In this document: one piece after another, positions 14,054 through 21,427 of the stretch
Position numbering within the stretch: position 1 is the stretch's first letter
Layout of the letters: each line of letters begins with the position of its first letter
Origin: a virus
IMG/VR virus record: IMGVR_UViG_3300035670_000756
Location: 1 to 34,794 of that record
Reading direction: 5' to 3' (one strand)
Length of the DNA: 34,794 nt
Notes under the pieces: model-generated
What the model saw: the letters and a program-made list of their open reading frames with translations, nothing else
Database searches by the model: none
Told to the model about the DNA's origin: nothing
Translations under genes and position numbers: made by a program

Positions 14054-14694
14054 GTGATGTTGCACTAGTCTGGGCTACACCAGATGCTGAACGCTTGATT
14101 GCTATGATGGCTCGTGTCTCTAACCCTGAGAACCAGACCAGCACTGAGTATGAGAAGCTGATTCGTTATCTGATTAAGCATAAGCATTGGAGTCCATTTG
14201 AGATGGTTAATGTCTGTATGTCTATCGAAACCACCAGGGACATTGCAAGGCAGATCCTTCGTCATCGTAGCTTTACCTTCCAAGAGTTTAGTCAGCGGTA
14301 CGCTACACCAACAGAGTTTGAGTTCGTTGATGCAAGAATTCAGGACAAGACCAACAGGCAGAACAGTATTCCCTGCACTGACTATGGTATGATCTCTGTA
14401 TGGAATGAGAAACAAAGAGCAGTGATTGACTTCGCTGGTCAAGTGTATGATTGGGGCAGTAAGATGGGATTAGCCAAGGAAGTTATCCGTAAGGTGCTAC
14501 CAGAGGGTTTGACTGTATCTCATATGTATGTTAACGGCACACTGCGTAGTTGGTTACACTATGTTGATCTTCGATGTGGAGTTGAAACACAGTTAGAGCA
14601 TAGGGAGATTGCATTGCAAGTCCGTGAAGCTTTAGGTACACTTGTTCCTAATGTGATGAAGGCACTGGAGGAAAGTAAAAATGACTCAGTATGA
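14050..14694 (+). CDS. thyX: FAD-dependent thymidylate synthase
   Basis: A 214-residue protein, the usual ThyX length. The ThyX signature RHRx7S is exact: R71, H72, R73, S81, followed by R83 and Y84. HWSPFEM at about 46-52 is also typical. It makes dTMP from dUMP using methylenetetrahydrofolate, FAD and NADPH, and so supplies thymine for phage DNA. It works with the class II ribonucleotide reductase encoded at 21569. Its ATG overlaps the preceding stop. Confidence 0.95.
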   Translation: MSDVALVWATPDAERLIAMMARVSNPENQTSTEYEKLIRYLIKHKHWSPFEMVNVCMSIETTRDIARQILRHRSFTFQEFSQRYATPTEFEFVDARIQDKTNRQNSIPCTDYGMISVWNEKQRAVIDFAGQVYDWGSKMGLAKEVIRKVLPEGLTVSHMYVNGTLRSWLHYVDLRCGVETQLEHREIALQVREALGTLVPNVMKALEESKNDSV

Positions 14695-14788
14695 TCGCTG
14701 GAAGTTAGACACACCACCATACCTGGAAGATACTGAAGAAGAGGAAGAGCAAGAAGAAACAGAAGAGGAAGAGAGTGACGAAGATTGA
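14681..14788 (+). CDS. Very acidic small protein
   Basis: A 35-residue protein, MTQYDRWKLDTPPYLEDTEE, ending in a nearly pure Glu/Asp run. GGAGGAAAG precedes the ATG inside the thyX end. The tail could mimic nucleic acid or bind a basic partner, but nothing establishes this. Overlaps on both sides suggest it is part of the translated run. Confidence 0.5.
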   Translation: MTQYDRWKLDTPPYLEDTEEEEEQEETEEEESDED

Positions 14789-14936
14789 ATCGCCTTGTAC
14801 TCAGAGATGTAATTTCAACAAACACATAGGAAGGTGTGACACATGCCGAAGAACAGTGGACGAAATAGTAAAGTGGTCAAAGATGACAGCGCAGGAGCGG
14901 AAAGAGATCATGTCATCCCTGCACCAGAGAAGATGA
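14775..14936 (+). CDS. DUF1289 family small Cys-rich protein
   Basis: A 53-residue protein with a GTG start at 14775, preceded by GGAAGAG. It reads TKIESPCTQRCNFNKHIGRC, then DTCRRTVDEIVKWSKMTAQE and RKEIMSSLHQRR. This is the DUF1289 pattern: SPC-x3-C, C-x2-C, R-T-x-D-E-I-x-x-W, M-T-x-x-E-R and a final L-x-x-R. Four cysteines suggest a small metal site. The family is widespread in Proteobacteria and has no known function. It overlaps the acidic gene before it by 14 bases and the gene after it by ATGA. Confidence 0.85.
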   Translation: MTKIESPCTQRCNFNKHIGRCDTCRRTVDEIVKWSKMTAQERKEIMSSLHQRR

Positions 14937-15073
14937 AGCCACAAGGGATCACTGCCGTGTACAACAAGAGTGGTGTACTGACCTTGTATGTGCTGATGGA
15001 GGATGGTACAATTATGTTCAAACGAGAAGATGAGGATACATGGCACACGACTTCACTGGGGATGCCTCTATAG
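14933..15073 (+). CDS. Small hypothetical protein before DNA polymerase
   Basis: A 46-residue protein, MKPQGITAVYNKSGVLTLYV and then LMEDGTIMFKREDEDTWHTT. ATG 14933 overlaps the DUF1289 stop as ATGA, so it is preferred over the upstream in-frame ATG at 14843, which would run through the DUF1289 gene. It forms a small beta-meander by eye. It overlaps the polymerase start by 34 bases. Confidence 0.6.
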   Translation: MKPQGITAVYNKSGVLTLYVLMEDGTIMFKREDEDTWHTTSLGMPL

Positions 15074-16740
15074 TTTTCTTAGACATAGAGACAAACACTA
15101 AACATGATCAAATCTGGTGTTGTGTAACAAAGAAAGATGGAATTACTGAATGTCATACAGAACCTTCAAGCCTAAGAAAACTTCTAAAGAAGACCGACAC
15201 AATTGTAGGACACAATGCGCTGGCCTTCGACATCTACCTATTAAACAAGTTGTGGGGTTTTCGGATCAAGCGTCAGCAGGTTATGGATACTCTGATCTTG
15301 AGCAGACTATTGAGTCCATCGAGAGAAAACGGTCACAGCCTCGCAGCATGGGGAAACAGGCTAGGTTATCCGAAGATTGAGTTCAGTGATTACGATGCTG
15401 GATTGTCTGATGAGATGATCCAATACTGCATCAGAGATGTTGAAGTCCTAGAAAGGGTATATTATGCACTCGAAGATGAAAAACGAAATTATGGATTTTC
15501 TGAGCAATCCATTACTTTGGAGCATGAAGTCGCTGCAATCATTAGCAGACAAGAGCGTAGAGGCTTTCGACTCGATGTGCCTTTCACTATGGTACTGGCC
15601 TCACAATTCAGAGACAAGGCAGCAGCCATCGAGCAAGAGTTACAACAACTCTTCCCGCCCATCGTCACAGAAAGAATTAGTGAAAAAACGGGCAAGAGAC
15701 TCACGGACAAGATCGAAGTCTTCAACCCAGGCTCAAGGCAACAAATCTCAAAGCGACTCATCGACCTTGGGTGGAAGCCAACAAAGAAAACAGAAAAGGG
15801 ATCGGTCATCGTAGACGAGAAGACACTAGAGGAGATTAGCACCAATGCGAGATATGCCAGTAAACCTGTCCTTGTTTCTGTTGCTGCTAAACTCCAAGAA
15901 TACCTGTTGCTTTCAAAAAGGCACAGTCAAGTTCAGTCCTGGCTTGATGTTGTTCAAGAGGATGGGAGAGTTCGTGGTAAGGTCATCACCAACGGAGCGG
16001 TGACAGGAAGAGCAACACACCATAGTCCCAATATGGCTCAGATTCCTAACATCAATAGTCTTTATGGGAAGGAATGTAGGCAGTGTTGGACGGTAGAAGA
16101 AGGACATAAATTAGTTGGTATTGACTTGGCACAATTAGAACTTCGTTGTCTTGCTCACTATATGAAAGACGATGAATATACAAAGGAGTTATTAAGTGGC
16201 GACATCCACACAAAAAACCAACAAGCTGCTGGGCTTTCTACTAGGAGTGAAGCCAAGACATTCATCTTTGCCCTATGTTATGGAGCAGGGGCAGAGAAAA
16301 TCGGTCTTATTGCTGGTGTTGATAAAACAAAAGGCCAACAACTTATCGATAGGTTTCTGGCAAATACCCCATCTCTCAAAAAACTTAGAGAAAAAGTTGA
16401 ACGGTTGTCTGAGAAAGGGTTTCTACCAGGATTGGATGGTCGTATCTTGCACATACGATCCCCGCATGCTGCACTTAACACACTACTGCAAAGCGCAGGT
16501 GCTATCGTTAGCAAGCAGTGGATGGTTGAACTTAACAAAATGGCAGCAAAGGAGCAAATCGAGTTTCACCAAGTCGCATGGGTCCATGATGAATTACAGT
16601 GTGAAGTTAGAGAAGAGTCTGCTGAAAGACTGGGCCAACTCGCAGTAGAGGCTGCAAAGAAGGTTACAGAGGTGTTTGATATGCGCTGTCCAATGGATGC
16701 TGAGTACCATGTTGGAAATAATTGGGCAGATTCTCATTAA
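15040..16740 (+). CDS. Family A DNA polymerase with 3'-5' exonuclease
   Basis: A 566-residue replicative polymerase. The exonuclease domain opens with FLDIETN (D15, E17) and has NALAFD near residue 59. Polymerase motif A is GIDLAQLELR with D362; motif B is RSEAKTFIFALCYG at 402-415; motif C is HDE at 516-518. The position equivalent to E. coli Pol I 762 is F410. At 566 residues it is shorter than T7 gp5 (about 700), so the thioredoxin-binding insertion may be reduced or absent. It acts with the primase-helicase and the ssDNA-binding protein encoded nearby. Confidence 0.95.
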   Translation: MAHDFTGDASIVFLDIETNTKHDQIWCCVTKKDGITECHTEPSSLRKLLKKTDTIVGHNALAFDIYLLNKLWGFRIKRQQVMDTLILSRLLSPSRENGHSLAAWGNRLGYPKIEFSDYDAGLSDEMIQYCIRDVEVLERVYYALEDEKRNYGFSEQSITLEHEVAAIISRQERRGFRLDVPFTMVLASQFRDKAAAIEQELQQLFPPIVTERISEKTGKRLTDKIEVFNPGSRQQISKRLIDLGWKPTKKTEKGSVIVDEKTLEEISTNARYASKPVLVSVAAKLQEYLLLSKRHSQVQSWLDVVQEDGRVRGKVITNGAVTGRATHHSPNMAQIPNINSLYGKECRQCWTVEEGHKLVGIDLAQLELRCLAHYMKDDEYTKELLSGDIHTKNQQAAGLSTRSEAKTFIFALCYGAGAEKIGLIAGVDKTKGQQLIDRFLANTPSLKKLREKVERLSEKGFLPGLDGRILHIRSPHAALNTLLQSAGAIVSKQWMVELNKMAAKEQIEFHQVAWVHDELQCEVREESAERLGQLAVEAAKKVTEVFDMRCPMDAEYHVGNNWADSH

Positions 16741-16758
16741 TTTTTTGAAAGAAGAGTG

Positions 16759-16941
16759 ATGCAGATTGATCCAAAAGAAGTAGCAATGGGTGTATTTGTC
16801 TGGGAAGATAAAGAAGGAGAACTAAATGTAGGATTATCTAATAACATTATGAATGATAGGGATACTGCTATTATCCTCTTGACAGAAGCGATACAAGCAC
16901 TTATCATGCACACTGAAGTTATACACGGCATAGCCCACTAA
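16759..16941 (+). CDS. Small hypothetical protein
   Basis: A 60-residue protein starting at ATG 16759 behind GAAAGAAGAG. It begins MQIDPKEVAMGVFVWEDKEG and contains DRDTAIILLTEAIQALIMHT. It has a short beta region followed by a helix. No known motif. It sits between polymerase and ssDNA-binding protein, so a replication-linked role is possible but unproved. Confidence 0.55.
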   Translation: MQIDPKEVAMGVFVWEDKEGELNVGLSNNIMNDRDTAIILLTEAIQALIMHTEVIHGIAH

Positions 16942-16952
16942 AGGAGAACTAT

Positions 16953-17369
16953 ATGTCTGAACCGCAAAAACCAGTGAAGTTTCGTGCAGAAACAATGTGG
17001 TGTTTCCATAACAAACCTAACGAGATGTCAGGGAAATTCCAGGTTGATCTGTGTAACCTTTCTCAGAATGCTGTTGATGCCATCAAGAGTCTTGGTCTTG
17101 AAGTGCGTAAGCGTGATGACAAGCCTGAGAAGGGTTTCTTTATTACTGCAAAGTCCAACAACCCTATCAAAGTCTTTGATGCAAAGGGTGAGGATTTGAG
17201 TGATGTTGCTATCGGCAACGGTAGCAAAGTAGTGGTGGTGCTGTCTTCTTATGATTGGTCTTGGAAGAACAAGAAGGGCCGTTCTGCCAGTCTTAAAAAG
17301 ATGGTTGTAGAGGAACTTCAGTCTTATGATGGTGGTGAGGCTGAAGAAGAAGACGATGATGTTCTCTGA
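16953..17369 (+). CDS. ssDNA-binding protein, T7 gp2.5-like
   Basis: A 138-residue protein behind AAAGGAG. The core is beta-rich with aromatic residues (RAETMWCFHNKPNEMSGKFQ and VVVVLSSYDWSWKNKKGRSA) as in OB-fold proteins. It ends in an acidic tail (GGEAEEEDDDVL), the feature of gp2.5-type proteins that contacts the polymerase and helicase. Position between polymerase and 5'-3' exonuclease supports the call. It would coat single strands at the fork and promote annealing. Similarity is judged by eye. Confidence 0.7.
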   Translation: MSEPQKPVKFRAETMWCFHNKPNEMSGKFQVDLCNLSQNAVDAIKSLGLEVRKRDDKPEKGFFITAKSNNPIKVFDAKGEDLSDVAIGNGSKVVVVLSSYDWSWKNKKGRSASLKKMVVEELQSYDGGEAEEEDDDVL

Positions 17370-17379
17370 AAGGAAGAAA

Positions 17380-17541
17380 ATGTATATCGTAAAAGTACAA
17401 GGTAAGAAGTTGACTCTGAAGACATTCAAGGATGGTTTTAAGTCCTATGAACTGGCCCGTAACGCAGTCCGTAAGTATCTGCGTAACCTTGGCCTGGGCC
17501 GTAATCTTTCCACAAACTCTGTCGCTATTGTTCGGGTCTAA
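17380..17541 (+). CDS. Small basic hypothetical protein
   Basis: A 53-residue basic protein, MYIVKVQGKKLTLKTFKDGF followed by KSYELARNAVRKYLRNLGLG. ATG 17380 follows AAAGGAAG. A beta-hairpin plus a basic helix suggests nucleic-acid binding. It ends exactly at the exonuclease start. No family recognised. Confidence 0.6.
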   Translation: MYIVKVQGKKLTLKTFKDGFKSYELARNAVRKYLRNLGLGRNLSTNSVAIVRV

Positions 17542-18219
17542 ATGATTGCCTTGGTTGATGCCGATGTTGTTGCGTACAGGATTGCTTTTGGTTGTAACGA
17601 TGATCCTGAGAAAGTCGCCATCGCCAAGGCAGCAGAGTTCTTAGAGGATCTTGTCTTTACCTTTGCCAATGCTGATGACTGCGAAGGTTATCTGACTGGT
17701 AAAGACAATTATAGACATGAGATTGCTAAGACAGTCCCTTACAAGGCTAACAGAGTAGCAGAGAAACCTAAGCATCTTGGGATTATACGAGAGTATATGA
17801 TCAGTGCTTGGGCTTTCTCTGTGCAGGAAAAGCAAGAAGCTGATGATGCCATCTCCATTCGTGCCTATGCTTTAGGTGAGGAAGATTACATCATCTGCTC
17901 TATCGACAAGGATCTTGATAATGTCCGTGGTTGGCATTACAACTTCGGTAAGAATGAAAGATACTTTGTCAAAGAAGAAGATGCAATCAGGAACTTTTAT
18001 CGTCAAGTCTTGACTGGTGATAGGGTTGATAATGTCCCAGGATTGCCTGGTATTGGGCCTAAGAAGGCTGAGAAGATTTTACAGGACTGCTGTACAGAGG
18101 AAGAGTTGTACAAGGCTGTCCTAGAAGCATACAAGGGTGATGTAAGTCTTTTAACAGAGCAAGCGCAGTTACTTTGGCTACGCCGAAAGGAAGGTGAGTT
18201 GTGGCAACCACCAAATTAG
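17542..18219 (+). CDS. 5'-3' exonuclease (T7 gp6-like, FEN/PIN fold)
   Basis: A 225-residue nuclease. Metal-binding acids appear in order: D6 and D8 (LVDADVV), EADDAIS near residue 99, and SIDKDLD near 122. GDRVDNVPGLPGIGPKKAEK near 160-180 is the helix-hairpin-helix DNA-binding segment. In T7, gp6 removes RNA primers, degrades host DNA and helps recombination. The ATG abuts the previous stop with no gap. Confidence 0.92.
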   Translation: MIALVDADVVAYRIAFGCNDDPEKVAIAKAAEFLEDLVFTFANADDCEGYLTGKDNYRHEIAKTVPYKANRVAEKPKHLGIIREYMISAWAFSVQEKQEADDAISIRAYALGEEDYIICSIDKDLDNVRGWHYNFGKNERYFVKEEDAIRNFYRQVLTGDRVDNVPGLPGIGPKKAEKILQDCCTEEELYKAVLEAYKGDVSLLTEQAQLLWLRRKEGELWQPPN

Positions 18220-18500
18220 TTTACATTGAATGGGTTGATGCTGTTGCTGATGCTGGTTGGGACTCTGCAAAACCACCAGAGTTACATCCATGCAGGACTA
18301 TAGGGTTTGTTGTCAGTGAGACTAAGGAAGCCATCTGCATTGCTTCTACGCTGTCTCTGGAGCAGAGTAACGCTAGGATGCACATCCCTAAGAAGTGGAT
18401 TATACTAAGAAGGAACTTTAAAATTGAAGACAAGTTCAGCGAAAGCAAAAGGGAGAAACCTGCAGCAGTGGGTAGCGGATCTGATACGGACGAAGTTTAA
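18201..18500 (+). CDS. Conserved phage hypothetical protein
   Basis: A 99-residue protein with a GTG start at 18201 behind AAAGGAAGGTGAG, overlapping the exonuclease end. It has VYIEWVDAVADAGWDS, then CRTIGFVVSETKEAICIAST and MHIPKKWIILRRNF. This combination (EW-DA...C-T-G-V-E....IPK-WI) recurs in many phages of unrelated hosts and looks like a small SH3-like beta-barrel. The role is not known. Confidence 0.7.
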   Translation: MATTKLVYIEWVDAVADAGWDSAKPPELHPCRTIGFVVSETKEAICIASTLSLEQSNARMHIPKKWIILRRNFKIEDKFSESKREKPAAVGSGSDTDEV

Positions 18501-18771
18501 CCTGGAGCCAGATGATGTTAGATCAACAAGTATGGGCGCAAGTGGCGAAGACATCCTCCTCAGCCCCCTTGCAGCCAGAAGAACAGGCATTTCTGTTGAA
18601 TGCAAGTCAAGGAATAGAGTTGCCGTATACGGCTTCTATGAGCAAGCGCAAACAAACTGCCCTGCAGAAAGAGAGCCCGTTGTTGTTATTCGACAAAATA
18701 GGGCCAAGCCCTTGGTAGTAGTTGACGCAGAGTATTTCTTCACCATCTTAGAAAGGTCTAACAATGCATAA
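18424..18771 (+). CDS. Holliday-junction-resolvase-like PDDEXK nuclease
   Basis: A 115-residue protein. The start is a TTG at 18424 with AAGGAA upstream; the N-terminal KTSSAKAKGRNLQQWV is the conserved beginning of the family, which supports this start despite a 77-base overlap with the gene before it. The catalytic core reads GASGEDILLS, then VECKSRN, giving the E-D-x-ECK pattern of PDDEXK/Hjc-type nucleases, followed by YGFYEQAQ. It probably cuts branched DNA during replication or packaging. Confidence 0.7.
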   Translation: MKTSSAKAKGRNLQQWVADLIRTKFNLEPDDVRSTSMGASGEDILLSPLAARRTGISVECKSRNRVAVYGFYEQAQTNCPAEREPVVVIRQNRAKPLVVVDAEYFFTILERSNNA

Positions 18772-19051
18772 ATACACTTTTAAAATGATTGAGATTCAAG
18801 ACGACATCGTTGGTGGTTGCGCTAACAACCGCAAGATCACCTATCAAGCTGACTTCGATGATTGTGAAATCTGGGAAGCACCACTCAAAGCATTTGTTGA
18901 CTTCCTGAGTTCTGTCTATGGCTATGACATCTCAGAGCAGATCACTCTTAGTACGCATATTAAATCAGAGATGTTTAACAGCACTCCTCGAAACGGTAAA
19001 GCTTACCTTGATGATCCTGCACAATTTTTTGATAAAGATGACCTGAAATGA
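18764..19051 (+). CDS. Hypothetical protein
   Basis: A 95-residue protein starting at ATG 18764, overlapping the nuclease by 8 bases, with GAAAGG upstream. It contains NNRKITYQADFDDCEIWEAP and LKAFVDFLSSVYGYDIS. Mixed alpha/beta by eye, no recognised motif. Its stop overlaps the next gene, an HNH-like nuclease, as ATGA. Confidence 0.6.
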   Translation: MHKYTFKMIEIQDDIVGGCANNRKITYQADFDDCEIWEAPLKAFVDFLSSVYGYDISEQITLSTHIKSEMFNSTPRNGKAYLDDPAQFFDKDDLK

Positions 19052-19455
19052 CTAGAGAAGAAAAAAATGCCGCACAACGAGAGTACCGTAAGAAAACCCA
19101 AAACCAGGCTACATACAAGTATGAAAAAACTATTAACGGGTTCTTGGTAAGAAAATATAGGAATATGCTATCTCGTGTCTCTGGGATTCAAAAACAGAAG
19201 GCTCATCTTTATGAAAGTAAATCAATCGTGACTAAAGAAGAATTTTATAGTTGGGCAAAAAGTAGTTTTGCTTTTATTGAACTTTGGAATGCTTATGTTG
19301 ATTCTTGTTATGAACGCAAACTATGCCCTACGGTTGATCGTATAGATTCAAAACTTGGGTATGATCTTGAAAACATGCAATGGATCACACACTCTGAAAA
19401 TTCACGCAAAGGCTCATTAAGCCGATGGGGTAAAGATGAAACTTCTATTTCTTGA
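19048..19455 (+). CDS. HNH-like homing-type endonuclease
   Basis: A 135-residue basic protein. The C-terminal half has RKLCPTVDRIDSKLGYDLEN, then MQWITHSENSRKGS, the same D-R-I-D...G-Y...N pattern as the HNH-like protein at 2651. The sequence is AT-rich relative to its neighbours. It is tucked between two genes by an ATGA overlap in front and a 20-base overlap behind, so unlike the other two promoter-bearing nucleases it depends on operon transcription. Probably a free-standing mobile nuclease. Confidence 0.65.
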   Translation: MTREEKNAAQREYRKKTQNQATYKYEKTINGFLVRKYRNMLSRVSGIQKQKAHLYESKSIVTKEEFYSWAKSSFAFIELWNAYVDSCYERKLCPTVDRIDSKLGYDLENMQWITHSENSRKGSLSRWGKDETSIS

Positions 19456-20170
19456 TGTAGAGACAAGTCCCAACACAGCGCACATCTGGGGATTAAGGGA
19501 TCAGTACATTAACCCTAATCATATTTTAGAATCTTCGTATGTGCTATGTTGGGCAGCTAAGTGGTACGAAAGCGATGAAATCATGTTTGATTCTGTTTTA
19601 AAAAACAGAGAAAAAAACATGCTTAAGAAGATACATCAACTTATCTCTGAAGCAGATGCTGTCGTTCACTACAATGGCACTCGGTTTGATATGCCTGTAC
19701 TGAATAAAGAGTTTCTGCTGAACAACATGTTGCCACCAGAGCCGTATAAGCAACTTGACTTGTTAAAGGTTGTTAGAAAAGAATTTAGGTTTGCGAGTAA
19801 CAAACTTGACCACATTGCACAGCGTCTTAACCTGGGCAAAAAGACAGAGCATGAAGGCTATACTTTGTGGGTCAAGTGCATGAATAAAGATAAAGAAGCA
19901 TGGGCGAAAATGGAAGAATACAACAAGCAAGATGTTCTTCTGTTAGAGAGGTTGTATGATCGCCTATTACCTTGGTTGGGTAAGCAGCATCCTAATCGAA
20001 ACTTGTTTGATGGACAGGGATGTGCAACTTGCGGAAGTAATTATTTGCAAAAGCGAGGTTTTAGTTATACAATCACAGGTAAGTTTCAAAGGTATCAGTG
20101 CATGGATTGTGGCTCTTGGTCTAAGTCCAACAAGTCCCTTCAAACCAGAGCAGAGTTGTCACATGCGTAA
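19436..20170 (+). CDS. DEDDy-type 3'-5' exonuclease with C-terminal zinc ribbon
   Basis: A 244-residue protein. Exonuclease motifs are in order: LFLDVETSPN (D7, E9), VHYNGTRFDMPVLN near 75-88, and YNKQDVLLLERLY near 163, giving the Y-x3-D form. The fold is that of RNase-H-like predicted exonucleases. After residue about 190 a zinc ribbon follows (CATCGS and CMDCGS). The fusion suggests a nuclease that binds a particular nucleic acid through the ribbon. Substrate, DNA or RNA, cannot be told from sequence. It lies beside other recombination and repair nucleases. Confidence 0.8.
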   Translation: MKLLFLDVETSPNTAHIWGLRDQYINPNHILESSYVLCWAAKWYESDEIMFDSVLKNREKNMLKKIHQLISEADAVVHYNGTRFDMPVLNKEFLLNNMLPPEPYKQLDLLKVVRKEFRFASNKLDHIAQRLNLGKKTEHEGYTLWVKCMNKDKEAWAKMEEYNKQDVLLLERLYDRLLPWLGKQHPNRNLFDGQGCATCGSNYLQKRGFSYTITGKFQRYQCMDCGSWSKSNKSLQTRAELSHA

Positions 20171-20178
20171 GAAAACTT

Positions 20179-20517
20179 ATGGAACCAATCAATCTACATA
20201 ATGTACACCGATTCTTTGACTGGATTACTATGATCAACATTAAGGAAGAACAAGAAAAGATGCTAGAAGAGGCCATCAACATAAACCAGAAGTTAAAGAA
20301 AACCACACAGATTGGTGGCGACCACTACCAGAACAACATCCAAGCTTGGGATGTGATGATGGATTGGGGTTTAGATCCTTGGCTGTCCAATGTGGTTAAG
20401 TACATTCAGAGGCATCATAGGAAGAATGGTAAACAAGACTTAGAGAAGGCACTGCATTACATCAAGTACGCTATCGACAACTACGATCAGATTAAAGAAA
20501 AGTATTATGTTCGGTAG
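20179..20517 (+). CDS. DUF3310 family protein
   Basis: A 112-residue protein. The last 65 residues carry the DUF3310 pattern: HYQNNIQAWDVMMDWGLDPW, then LSNVVKYIQRHHRKNGKQDL and KALHYIKYAIDNY. DUF3310 proteins are common in phage early regions and sometimes labelled nucleotide-kinase-like, but no activity is firmly shown. An internal ATG at 20230 is an alternative start; no strong ribosome site separates the two. It overlaps the glycosyltransferase-like gene. Confidence 0.8.
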   Translation: MEPINLHNVHRFFDWITMINIKEEQEKMLEEAININQKLKKTTQIGGDHYQNNIQAWDVMMDWGLDPWLSNVVKYIQRHHRKNGKQDLEKALHYIKYAIDNYDQIKEKYYVR

Positions 20518-21427
20518 TCGCAGTTCTGTTCAGGATCTCAAGCGTGGTTACAAGTATCTCTATGAAGGAAACTATAAGCAAGGTTTCCCGCTGGTAGAGG
20601 CTCGTCATCCTGATAAGTATCCTATGGCAACTGGTGAGAAGAATGCGTATCACAGGAGTTCCTTCTGGCATCCTGGTGTGTCTGTGAAGAACAAGGATGT
20701 GTTCGTGGTGCATGAGGCTGGCAGAGGCGATGTCATCCATTTCTGTCGGTATATTAAGATGCTTTCTGAGTTGGGTGTTAAGAGTATCCAAGTCATCGCA
20801 GCACCAGAGATGATTCCGTTGCTCAGTAGGCTAGGTTATCCTACGATGAACACTCCAAGGAATCCACCAGAGGGTTGTATTAGGATATGGATGATGTCTT
20901 TACCTGCTTTGTTGCTAGAACACAACAAATTTCCACATAATTGGACAGAGAAACACTACTTATCGGAGGGTTATTTAAGAAACAGAAACTTGACGGAAGT
21001 CAATGACAAAGTAGGAATTTGTTGGTACACTAATTCAACAGCCTGGAACAGAGATTATCGACAGATACCTCACGACTTGGTTGAGAACTGTTTAAAGAAG
21101 TTTCCTAAGACAGAGTTTGTACCGTTGCAGATGGAAAGCACTTTCATGCCAAGGTATTTTACTACCTTGAACAACATGGCAGTGTCAGCAGATTTGATTC
21201 AGCAGTTGAAGGCAGTAGTAACTATAGATACTTCTATACTGCACTTAGCAGGTGCATTAGGAGTAAAAACATTTGGACTAGTAGGAAATGGGGTGAAAAT
21301 GGACTGGAGATGGTTACCTAAACAGAGGGAGACAGCATGGTATGATTCCGTGACTTGTTTTTATAATGAACCAGCGCATGAATGGAGGCCATCGCTGATG
21401 TCAGCGTTGGAAGAAGCATGCCGTTGA
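20507..21427 (+). CDS. TPR-GT/GT9-like glycosyltransferase
   Basis: A 306-residue protein. The start (KRGYKYLYEGNYKQGFPLVE) looks like a last TPR unit. VFVVHEAGRGDVIHFCRYIK at about 64-83 matches the E-x-G-x-GD-I-x-F-RY loop of bacterial TPR-linked glycosyltransferases. The C-terminal half has VGICWYTNSTAWNRDYRQIP and VVTIDTSILHLAGALGVKTF, the D-T-x-x-x-H-L-A-G-A-L-G nucleotide-sugar site of GT9/GT41-type enzymes, then DWRWLP and WYDS. The acceptor is unknown: surface glycan, a protein or DNA. Its place between DUF3310 and the ribonucleotide reductase is unusual. Confidence 0.7.
   Translation: MFGSRSSVQDLKRGYKYLYEGNYKQGFPLVEARHPDKYPMATGEKNAYHRSSFWHPGVSVKNKDVFVVHEAGRGDVIHFCRYIKMLSELGVKSIQVIAAPEMIPLLSRLGYPTMNTPRNPPEGCIRIWMMSLPALLLEHNKFPHNWTEKHYLSEGYLRNRNLTEVNDKVGICWYTNSTAWNRDYRQIPHDLVENCLKKFPKTEFVPLQMESTFMPRYFTTLNNMAVSADLIQQLKAVVTIDTSILHLAGALGVKTFGLVGNGVKMDWRWLPKQRETAWYDSVTCFYNEPAHEWRPSLMSALEEACR

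Noticed and set aside
14843-14932. N-terminal extension of the small gene before DNA polymerase, starting at ATG 14843
   Set aside because: This stretch runs in another frame through the DUF1289 gene, which has a clear family signature. ATG 14933 overlaps the DUF1289 stop as ATGA and fits the coupling seen throughout the operon.
10928-18219. T7-type single-subunit RNA polymerase gene
   Set aside because: The replication block was read through for one and none is present. The missing part of the genome was not seen, so absence from the phage is not proved.
20163-20201. 12-codon frame starting at the stop of the DEDDy exonuclease gene
   Set aside because: It overlaps the DUF3310 start, is too short to show any pattern, and has no ribosome site.
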